Assembly (NCBI GenBank): GCA_026400105.1
Contig: JAPLPQ010000058.1
Span: 1 to 48,181 of the forward strand
Direction: 5' to 3'
DNA from: Burkholderiales bacterium
GTDB taxonomy: Bacteria; Pseudomonadota; Gammaproteobacteria; Burkholderiales; Burkholderiaceae_C
Length of the DNA stretch: 48,181 nucleotides
The translations under genes were made by a program, and so were the position numbers. Positions 41,569 through 48,181 of this stretch are shown piece after piece (within the stretch, counting starts at the first letter, position 1; each line of letters starts with the position of its first letter). Below the pieces are notes generated by a model, which made no database searches, was not told the DNA's origin, and saw nothing but the letters and a program-made list of their open reading frames with translations.

Positions 41569-42405
41569 TCAGACGCTCCAGATCCGCGGCGGCTGGTCGG
41601 CCATGCCCCAGGCCTCGCGCCGCAGCAGCGCCCACAGCGCCTGCCAGAGCTGCATCAGCGGCTCGACCTGGCCGGCCAGCGCGCGCACCACCAGCATGCG
41701 GTCGTTCGGGCAGGTTGCGCCGCAGCGCGGTGCCAGCGCATGGGTCTCGATCAGGTCGCGGCAGGCCTCGAGCAGCGCCTCGCGCCGGTGGCGCGTCAGC
41801 GCGCTGCCACAGGCCAGCACCAGCGTGGCCAGCGTGCTCTGGCCGTCGAGGCCGATCGGACTGCGCAGCAGGCGCAGGTCGGCGGCGTCGAGCCGCGCGC
41901 GCTCGAGCCAGACCCCGGGCCAGTCCCATTGCTGCTCGAGGCAGCCGCTGGCAAACGGCAGCCCGGCCGCCGGCAGGCCCAGGCTCACGACATCCCAGGC
42001 CAGCAGCTCGGCGCCCGGCGCCAGCGCGAGCTCGACCCGGTTCAGCGCGCGGCAACCGTCATAGGCCAGGGTCTCGAGCGGCAGCCATTCCAGCCTGGCG
42101 CCCTCCTCCAGCGCCAGCCGCACCCGCTGCTCGGCCGGCTCGCCGCTGGCATTGCGGTAGAAGCGCGTCGCGCCCGGAGTCGAGACCAGCGCATGCGCGC
42201 CCGCCGCGACCGCGACATCGACCTCGAGCCGGTCGCCCTGCACCAGTCCGCCCGGCGGATGGACGATCACGTTGTGGCAGACCGCCGGCCCCTCGGGGTA
42301 AAGACTCTTGAAGATGCGCAGCGGGCCGCTGTGGCGATGCCGCAGCAGGGTCTGGCCGCTCGGGTCGCGGCGATACTGGAGGTCGAGATGGGCGTGCCAG
42401 GGCAT
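41569..42405 (-). CDS. ureD: Urease accessory protein UreD
   Basis: Scaffold protein that binds the urease apoenzyme and recruits UreF and UreG for nickel insertion. The 278 aa show the UreD pattern LLRHRHSGPLRIFKSLYPEG, VIVHPPGGLVQGDRLEVDV, TRFYRNASG and GCRALNRVELALAPGAELLAWD. I use the ATG at 42405. It is about 22 kb away from ureABCEFG and upstream of urtA on the same strand, so the urease set is split. A sigma54-like element lies before it. Confidence 0.96.
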   Translation of the reverse strand: MPWHAHLDLQYRRDPSGQTLLRHRHSGPLRIFKSLYPEGPAVCHNVIVHPPGGLVQGDRLEVDVAVAAGAHALVSTPGATRFYRNASGEPAEQRVRLALEEGARLEWLPLETLAYDGCRALNRVELALAPGAELLAWDVVSLGLPAAGLPFASGCLEQQWDWPGVWLERARLDAADLRLLRSPIGLDGQSTLATLVLACGSALTRHRREALLEACRDLIETHALAPRCGATCPNDRMLVVRALAGQVEPLMQLWQALWALLRREAWGMADQPPRIWSV

Positions 42406-42439
42406 GGATCGGAAGGTAGACGGACAAACCCCTCCATCA

Positions 42440-42455
42440 TGCAAGATCAATGCCC
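42440..42455 (-). promoter_or_regulatory. Sigma54-like -24/-12 element before ureD
   Basis: On the minus strand GGGCATT-GATC-TTGCA has exact GG-N10-GC spacing and a perfect -12 box; the -24 box keeps GGCA. The predicted +1 is near 42429, giving a 23-24-base leader to the ureD ATG at 42405. It could drive ureD and, by read-through, urtABCDE. Confidence 0.5.
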
Positions 42456-42480
42456 AGGGCGACGCTGCAGAATGGAGCCC

Positions 42481-43356
42481 ATGCTGATCCGCATCCTATC
42501 GATCCTGTTTCCGTTGTTCGCGATCACCGCGCTGGGCTATGTGGTGGCGCGGCGCATGAAGCCCGACCTGTCGCACGCGAACCGGCTCAACCTCGAGGTC
42601 TTCGTGCCGGCGCTGGTGTTCGGCGCCATGGTCGGCAGGGAGTTCCGCCTCACCGACTACCTGCCGCTGCTGCTGGCCGGCCTGGGCGTCATCGCCGGCA
42701 CCGGACTGGTCGGCTGGCTGGCGGCGCGCGCGCTCGGCATCGCGCCCCGCACGCTGGTGCCGCCGATGATGTTCAACAACTGCGGCAACCTCGGACTGCC
42801 GCTGGCGGTGCTGGCCTTCGGCGACGCGGCGCTGGCGCCGATGGTGGTGCTGTTCGTGCTGTCGAACCTGCTGCATTTCTCGTTCGGCGCCTGGCTGCTC
42901 GACCCGGGCAGCAACTGGCTGAAAGCCTGGCAATCGCCGCCGGTGCTCGCGACCTTCGCCGGACTGGCGGTCGGGATGAGCGGAATCGAGGTCTGGCCGC
43001 CGCTGCTGACGGCGATCCGGATGGTCGGCGACATCTCGATCCCGCTGATGCTGTTCGCGCTCGGGGTGCGGCTGGCCGAATCGCGCATCGAGGCGGTCGG
43101 CTTCGGCCTGTTCGGCGCGGTGCTGCGCCCGCTCGCCGGCCTGGCGGCGGCCTGGGTCATGCTGCGCCTGATCGGGCTGCCCGAGCGCGAGCAGGCGCTG
43201 CTGCTGGTGTTCGGCGCGCTGCCGCCGGCGGTGCTCAACTACATGTTCGCCGAACGCTACGGCCAGGAGCCGGACAAGGTGGCGTCGATGGTGCTGCTCG
43301 GCAACCTGGCCGCCGTGGTCTTCCTGCCGGTCGCGCTGGCACTGACGCTGCGCTGA
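42481..43356 (+). CDS. AEC-family (auxin efflux carrier) transporter
   Basis: 291-aa membrane protein with about ten TM helices in two inverted halves. FPLFAITALGYVVARRM at the N-terminus, PPMMFNNCGNLGLPLAVLAFG in the middle and FGALPPAVLNYMFAERYGQEPDKVASMVLLGN near the end are AEC hallmarks. Bacterial members move malate, malonate or other carboxylates. GGAG six bases before 42481 supports this start. It is divergent from ureD and shares its 75-bp gap. Confidence 0.9.
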   Translation: MLIRILSILFPLFAITALGYVVARRMKPDLSHANRLNLEVFVPALVFGAMVGREFRLTDYLPLLLAGLGVIAGTGLVGWLAARALGIAPRTLVPPMMFNNCGNLGLPLAVLAFGDAALAPMVVLFVLSNLLHFSFGAWLLDPGSNWLKAWQSPPVLATFAGLAVGMSGIEVWPPLLTAIRMVGDISIPLMLFALGVRLAESRIEAVGFGLFGAVLRPLAGLAAAWVMLRLIGLPEREQALLLVFGALPPAVLNYMFAERYGQEPDKVASMVLLGNLAAVVFLPVALALTLR

Positions 43357-43397
43357 AGGCGGCAGGCGGCAGGCGCTAGGCCACGGGTCAACTCACT

Positions 43398-44525
43398 TCA
43401 GGCCAGCTGGGCGATCGTGGCGCGGAAGCGTCGCAGCGACAGCGCGAACAGCACCGAGCCGATCAGCGCCAGCGCGACGAAGGAACTCCAGACCACGTCG
43501 ATGCCGGCGCCGCGATACAGGATGGCCTGGCTCAGCTCGGTGAAATGGGTGGTCGGCGCCAGCGACATCGCCCATTGGACCCAGGCCGGCATGCTCTCGC
43601 GCGGGGTCACGCCGCCCGACAGCATCTGCAGCGGCATCATGATCAGCACCATCAGCAGGCCGAACTGCGGCATGCTACGCGCCAGCGTCGCCATGAAGAT
43701 GCCCATCGAGGTGGTCGCGAACAGATGCAGCGCCACGCCGCTGAAGAACAGCCAGAGCGAGCCCTCGATCGGCACCTGCAGCAGGCCGCGGATCACGCCG
43801 TTGAGCGACAGCGCCGACGCCAGCAACACGACCAGCGCCATCGACCAGATCTTGGCCAGCATGATCTCGGTCGGCGTGACCGGCATCACGAGCAGATGCT
43901 CGACCGTGCCATGCTCGCGCTCGCGGATCAGCGCCGCACCGGTCAGGATGATCGACAGCATCGTGATCAGGTTAACCAGCTCCATCGGCGAGCCGAACCA
44001 GGTATTGGACAGGGTCGGGTTGAAGCGGACCCGGGTCACGAGCTCGACCGGGCTTGGCGTCACGGCGCGCTGGCGCTGCAGGAATTCGGCCACCTCGCCC
44101 TGGATGATCTGCTGCGCGAAGCCGCTGCCGGCAAAGGCCTGGCTCATGCGGGTCGCATCGACATTGAGCTGCACGGCAGGCGTTCGACCCGCGAGCAGGT
44201 CGCGCTGGAAATCGGGCGGAATCGTCAGCACCAGGATGTAGCGGCCGGCGTCCAGCCCCGGGTCGACCTCGGCCTGGCCGATGCGGACCGGCGGCGTGAA
44301 CGAGGGCGGGTAGAAGGCGCCGATGATGCGGGCCGACAACGCCGAGTCGTCCTCGTCAACGATGGCGATCGGCGTGCGGTGCAGCGTCTCGGGCATCGCG
44401 GTGCCGGCGGTGTAGACCGCGACCGTGAAGGTGTAGCCGATCAGGAACAGCATCATCGGGTCGCGCCACAGGCTCCAGAGCTCCTTGACGCCGAGCCGGT
44501 AGATGTTGGCGAGATGGCGCAGCAT
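43398..44525 (-). CDS. ABC-2 type permease (YhhJ-like)
   Basis: 375-aa ABC-2 permease: N-terminal TM (LFLIGYTFTVAVYTAG), a periplasmic domain of about 140 residues (HRTPIAIVDEDDSALSARIIGAFYPP), then five TM helices with LIREREHGTVEHLLVMPVTPTEIMLAKIW. The type is that of YhhJ/YbhR exporters. Its ATG overlaps the stop of the upstream RbbA-like gene by one base (TGATG at 44527-44523). Confidence 0.92.
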   Translation of the reverse strand: MLRHLANIYRLGVKELWSLWRDPMMLFLIGYTFTVAVYTAGTAMPETLHRTPIAIVDEDDSALSARIIGAFYPPSFTPPVRIGQAEVDPGLDAGRYILVLTIPPDFQRDLLAGRTPAVQLNVDATRMSQAFAGSGFAQQIIQGEVAEFLQRQRAVTPSPVELVTRVRFNPTLSNTWFGSPMELVNLITMLSIILTGAALIREREHGTVEHLLVMPVTPTEIMLAKIWSMALVVLLASALSLNGVIRGLLQVPIEGSLWLFFSGVALHLFATTSMGIFMATLARSMPQFGLLMVLIMMPLQMLSGGVTPRESMPAWVQWAMSLAPTTHFTELSQAILYRGAGIDVVWSSFVALALIGSVLFALSLRRFRATIAQLA

Positions 44526-47368
44526 CAGGCCTCCTGTTTCCTGAGCAGCAGCACCGCCAGGCCCAGGATCAGCGGCGCGGCGACCGCCAGCGGCCAGAAG
44601 GAAGCCGCCAGGTCATTGAAGCCGAGCGCCTTGCTGAAGACGCCACGGCTGATCACGAACATGTGGCTGGCCGGGTAGATCTCGCCGATCCAGCGCCCCA
44701 TGCCCTCGAGCGACGAGACCGGGTGGATCAGGCCGGCGAACTGCACCGCCGGGATCAGCGTGCCGACCATCGCGAAGAAGATCGCGGCGATCTGGCTGCG
44801 CACCAGGGTCGAGGCCAGCAGGCCCATTCCGGTCGAGCTCAGGCTGTAGAGCAGCGCGGCCAGCGCCAGGGTCGCGAAGCTGCCCGTCATCGGCACGCCG
44901 AACAGCGTGACGGCGGCCAGGCTCATCAGGCCGAAATTGACCAGCGCCAGCGCGACATAGGGCAGCTGCTTGCCGATCAGGAACTCGGTGCGCGTGGTCG
45001 GCGTGACATAGAGGTTGATGATCGAGCCCAGCTCCTTCTCGCGCACCACGGCCAGCGCCGTCAGCATGGCCGGCAGCATCAGCAGCAGCAGCGGGATCAC
45101 CGCCGGCACCATCGCGGGCAGGCTCTTGATGTCGGGGTTGTAGCGAAAGCGGGTCTCGACCGCGACCGCCGCGGCCGGCGTCAGCCCCGTGCGCTGGCGC
45201 TGCTGCTGCGCCAGCCAATGCTGGTGCATGCCCTGCACGAAGCCGCTGACGGTCTCGGCGCGCTGCGGCATCGCGCCATCGATCCAGGCCCCGATCTGCA
45301 CCGGGTCGCCGCGCTCGACCCGGCGCGCGAAGCCGGACGGAATCTCGAGCGCCAGCGACAGCTCGCCGCTGCGCAGGCGCCGGTCGAGCTCGGCATAGTC
45401 CTGCAGCGGCGGCCGCTCGACGAAGTAGTTGGAACCCGACAGGTTCAGCGCGTAATCGCGGCTCAATGCGGTCTGGTCGCGGTCGAGCAAGGCGTAGCGC
45501 AGGTTCTCGACGTCCATGCTGATGCCGTAGCCCATCACGAACATCAGCAGCAGCGAGCCCAGCAGCGCCAGCGCGCCGCGCACCGGGTCGCGCTGCAGCT
45601 CGAGCGCCTCGCGCCAGCTGTAGCTGTAGATCCGGCGCAGGCTGCGGCGCAACCGGCCGAAGGGTTCGGGACGGCTGGCACCCTGCCCGTTTCCGGCGCC
45701 AGCGGCCAGCGCCGGGGACTGGCCCGGCGCCGCAGCGGGCGGCGCTGCCAGGGCCGGATCAGATGGCTGTCCGGCCAGCAGTCCGACTAGCGGGTCCTCG
45801 GTGGGGGATACCGCGCCGCCACCCGCCGCCAGCAGATGGGCAATGAAGGCCTGTTCCAGCGTCGCCACGCCGCGCTCGGCCACGATCGCCGCCGGCGCCG
45901 CGCTGGCCAGCACCCGGCCGGCATGCATCAGCGAGATCCGGTCGCAGCGCTCGGCCTCGTTCATGAAATGGGTCGAGATGAAGATCGTCACCTTGTCGCG
46001 CCGGGCCAGGGCGATCATCAGGCGCCAGAAATTGTCGCGCGCGATCGGATCGACGCCCGAGGTCGGCTCGTCCAGGATCAGCAACTCGGGCTTGTGCACC
46101 ATGGCCACGGCCAGCGACAGGCGCTGGCGCATGCCGAGCGGCAGTTTCTCGGGCAGCTCGCCGAGCACCTCGGCCAGGCCAAAGCGCCCGACCATCTCGG
46201 CCACGCGCTGCGCGACCTCGGATTCCGGCACATGGAACAGGCGCGCGTGCAGCGCCAGGTTCTGCGCCACCGTCAGCTCGCCATAGAGCGAAAAGGACTG
46301 CGACATGTAGCCGACCCGCCGCCGTGTCGCCATGTCCTTGCTATTGATCGGATGGCCGAACAGCCTGGCGCTGCCTTCGCTGGCCGGCAGCAGGCCGGTC
46401 AGCATCTTCATCGTGGTCGACTTGCCGCAGCCGTTCGAGCCCAGGAAGCCGAAGATCTCGCCGCGCTGGATGCGCAGGCTCACATGATCTACCGCGACGA
46501 AATCGCCAAAGCGCATCGTCAGGCCGTCGGCCTCGATCGCGCAATCCTGGTCCGGCTCGAGCGGCGGGATCTCGATCGCCTGATAGCCCTGCCGCCTGGC
46601 CTCGGGCAACAGGGCGATGAAGGCCGCCTCCAGGGTCGCGGCCCCGGTGCGCTGCAGCAGGTCGGCCGGCCGGCCCTCGGCCAGGATCTGGCCGGCATCC
46701 ATCGCGATCAGCCAGTCGAAGCGCTGCGCCTCGTCCATGTAGGCGGTCGCCACCAGCACGCTCATGCCGGGGCGCTGGGCCCGGATGCCGTCGATCAGCT
46801 GCCAGAACTGGGCCCGGGCCAGCGGATCGACGCCGGTGGTCGGCTCGTCGAGGATCAGCAGGTCCGGATCGTGGATCAGCGCGCAGCACAGGCCGAGCTT
46901 CTGCTTCATGCCACCCGACAGCTGGCCGACCGGACGCGCCAGGAAAGGCTGCAGGCCGGTGGCCTGGGTCAGCTGGTCGATGCGCTGGCGGCGCCCGGTC
47001 GCGTCGTGGCCGAACAGGCGGGCGAAGAACTGCAGGTTCTCCTCGACCGACAGGGTCGGATAGAGGTTCTTGCCCAGCCCCTGCGGCATGTAGGCAATGC
47101 GCGGACAGACCTGGCGCCGGTGGCGCTGGCGCGCCATGTCGCCGCCCAGCACCTCGATCCGGCCGGTCTGCAGGGCGCGCGCGCCGGCCAGCAGCGACAG
47201 CAGGCTCGACTTGCCGACCCCGTCCGGGCCGATCAGTCCGACCCGACAGGCGGCCGGAATCTCCAGCGTCACCCCCGCGAGCGCGACCACCTGCTTGTAA
47301 CGCTGCGCCACCCCCTCGAGCCGCGCCACCGGCGCCAGCGCGGAATCCAGGGGCGACGGCCCCGTCAC
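44525..47368 (-). CDS. rbbA: ABC ATPase-ATPase-permease fusion, RbbA-like
   Basis: 947-aa protein with two ABC domains and an ABC-2 membrane part. Domain 1: Walker [10 protein letters not shown] (47-55), signature [11 protein letters not shown] (150-160), Walker [14 protein letters not shown]. Domain 2: Walker [10 protein letters not shown] (310-318), signature [12 protein letters not shown], Walker [14 protein letters not shown]. After a Pro/Ala/Gly-rich linker (about 515-570) comes a permease with a periplasmic loop and about six TM helices. E. coli RbbA has the same order and a reported ribosome-associated ATPase role; here the setting with HlyD and ABC-2 permease genes suggests an export pump. 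Confidence 0.92.
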   Translation of the reverse strand: MTGPSPLDSALAPVARLEGVAQRYKQVVALAGVTLEIPAACRVGLIGPDGVGKSSLLSLLAGARALQTGRIEVLGGDMARQRHRRQVCPRIAYMPQGLGKNLYPTLSVEENLQFFARLFGHDATGRRQRIDQLTQATGLQPFLARPVGQLSGGMKQKLGLCCALIHDPDLLILDEPTTGVDPLARAQFWQLIDGIRAQRPGMSVLVATAYMDEAQRFDWLIAMDAGQILAEGRPADLLQRTGAATLEAAFIALLPEARRQGYQAIEIPPLEPDQDCAIEADGLTMRFGDFVAVDHVSLRIQRGEIFGFLGSNGCGKSTTMKMLTGLLPASEGSARLFGHPINSKDMATRRRVGYMSQSFSLYGELTVAQNLALHARLFHVPESEVAQRVAEMVGRFGLAEVLGELPEKLPLGMRQRLSLAVAMVHKPELLILDEPTSGVDPIARDNFWRLMIALARRDKVTIFISTHFMNEAERCDRISLMHAGRVLASAAPAAIVAERGVATLEQAFIAHLLAAGGGAVSPTEDPLVGLLAGQPSDPALAAPPAAAPGQSPALAAGAGNGQGASRPEPFGRLRRSLRRIYSYSWREALELQRDPVRGALALLGSLLLMFVMGYGISMDVENLRYALLDRDQTALSRDYALNLSGSNYFVERPPLQDYAELDRRLRSGELSLALEIPSGFARRVERGDPVQIGAWIDGAMPQRAETVSGFVQGMHQHWLAQQQRQRTGLTPAAAVAVETRFRYNPDIKSLPAMVPAVIPLLLLMLPAMLTALAVVREKELGSIINLYVTPTTRTEFLIGKQLPYVALALVNFGLMSLAAVTLFGVPMTGSFATLALAALLYSLSSTGMGLLASTLVRSQIAAIFFAMVGTLIPAVQFAGLIHPVSSLEGMGRWIGEIYPASHMFVISRGVFSKALGFNDLAASFWPLAVAAPLILGLAVLLLRKQEA

Positions 47369-48181
47369 GGCTGCCCCTTGAGCGCCAGGTCAGCCGGCCA
47401 GGCGGCCTTGGGGTCGAGCTTGAGCCAGGCTACGCCGGGCAAGCCGGTCTTGACCTGATCGAGGTGGCGCAGCAGCAGCGCGCGGTCGACCTGGGCCCGT
47501 ACGCGGAACATCAGCTTCTGGCGCTCGCTGGCGGTCTCGACCGTCTTGGGCGTGAACTGGGCCTGGCTGGCCACGAACGAGACCTTGGCCGGAATCACGA
47601 ACTGCGGCGCGGCGTCGAGCACGATCCGCACCTCGCTGCCGAGCGCCACCCGGCCGGCCACGGTCTCGGGCAGGAAGAAGGTCAGGTAGACATCGGACAG
47701 GTCGACCAGATCGAGCACGCGCCCGCCGCCGGCGACGATCTCGCCCGGATGCGCGATCAGGAACTGGACCCGGCCGTCGCGCGGCGCCTTGAGCCAGCTG
47801 TCGGCCAGCTCGACATCGATCCGGGCCAGCGTCGCCTCGAGGGCCCGGACCTGGGCCTGGGCGGCCGGGATCTGGGTCCGTGCCGCCCGCACGGCGGCCT
47901 CGGCGGCGCGCGCCTGGGCCTGGGCCGCGCTCAGGATCGCCTGCTGGTTGCGCCGCTTGGCGCGGTCATCCTCGAGCAACTGATCGGAAAAAAAGCCTTC
48001 GCGCGCCAGTTGCTCCGAGCGCAGCAGCCGCCGCTGCGCCATGTCGAGCTCGCTTTCGCGCTGCACCACCAGCGCCAGCGCGGCCTGATGGTTGCTTTCG
48101 GCCTGGGCCACCTGGACCTCCGCGCTGCCGACCGCCTGCTGGGCCTGCTGCAGCCGGGCCAGCGCCTCGTCGCGCTGCGCC
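47365..48181 (-). CDS. HlyD-family periplasmic adaptor, partial (5' end beyond the window)
   Basis: The last 271 residues of a membrane-fusion protein. The frame is open through the window edge, so the N-terminal membrane anchor is missing. Visible are the long alpha-hairpin with coiled-coil repeats ([20 protein letters not shown]), the lipoyl-type barrel part ([20 protein letters not shown]) and the beta-barrel ([19 protein letters not shown]). It resembles YhiI, the usual partner of RbbA and YhhJ. The stop overlaps the RbbA-like start by four bases. Confidence 0.92.
   Translation of the reverse strand, partial: AQRDEALARLQQAQQAVGSAEVQVAQAESNHQAALALVVQRESELDMAQRRLLRSEQLAREGFFSDQLLEDDRAKRRNQQAILSAAQAQARAAEAAVRAARTQIPAAQAQVRALEATLARIDVELADSWLKAPRDGRVQFLIAHPGEIVAGGGRVLDLVDLSDVYLTFFLPETVAGRVALGSEVRIVLDAAPQFVIPAKVSFVASQAQFTPKTVETASERQKLMFRVRAQVDRALLLRHLDQVKTGLPGVAWLKLDPKAAWPADLALKGQP

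Noticed and set aside
38361..42311. Very long open frame on the plus strand antisense to urtB, urtA and ureD
   Set aside because: Open antisense frames are common in DNA this GC-rich. The minus strand encodes clear UrtB, UrtA and UreD; the antisense translation is Gln/Arg/His-rich with no recognisable domain.

Overview
The window is GC-rich, densely packed bacterial chromosome. The str operon order, ureA-(small gene)-ureBCEFG, the Urt urea transporter, HemJ and the overall protein style point to a betaproteobacterium of the order Burkholderiales, probably Comamonadaceae or a near relative. This is inferred from gene content; no rRNA is present to settle it. I see no tRNA, rRNA, CRISPR array, insertion sequence or prophage gene.

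Layout. (1) 1-4.7 kb, minus strand: translation operon rpsL-rpsG-fusA-tuf with a sigma70-like promoter before rpsL. (2) 4.7-8.5 kb, minus: a compact run hemJ, VanZ-like protein, [2Fe-2S] ferredoxin, alpha/beta hydrolase, D-Ala-D-Ala carboxypeptidase. (3) 8.5-14.7 kb: an SMP-30-fold protein that has lost its metal ligands, lplT, alr, a candidate small RNA with a strong terminator, a metallophosphoesterase overlapping a LysR regulator, and a divergent two-TM hypothetical. (4) 14.7-24 kb: urease genes ureA-[57-aa His-rich protein]-ureB-ureC-ureE-ureF-ureG (minus), and divergently an unusual two-component system: an NCS1 permease fused to a hybrid histidine kinase, overlapping a LuxR-type response regulator. 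(5) 24-31.8 kb: a GntR-livK-H-M-G-F-DMT exporter operon (minus) and a divergent YddG-like exporter. (6) 31.8-35.6 kb: ahpCF, an orphan RskA-like anti-sigma protein, a hotdog thioesterase, and a pair of inverted structured repeats. (7) 35.6-42.4 kb, minus: ureD followed by the urea ABC transporter urtABCDE. (8) 42.5-48.2 kb: an AEC transporter and a RbbA/YhhJ/YhiI-like ABC export system cut by the window edge.

How it works together. The centre is a nitrogen-acquisition island: UrtABCDE imports urea, urease hydrolyses it, UreDEFG deliver nickel, and Liv imports amino acids or amides. Sigma54-like -24/-12 elements lie before ureA, before the permease-kinase and before ureD, so the dispersed urea genes may share RpoN/NtrC control. 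The permease-kinase/regulator pair facing the urease operon is the best candidate for a little-described system: a transporter-shaped nitrogen-compound sensor with a cysteine-rich module between permease and kinase. Functions are assigned from recognisable motifs and families; operators, promoters, the small RNA and the substrate of the sensor are inferences.
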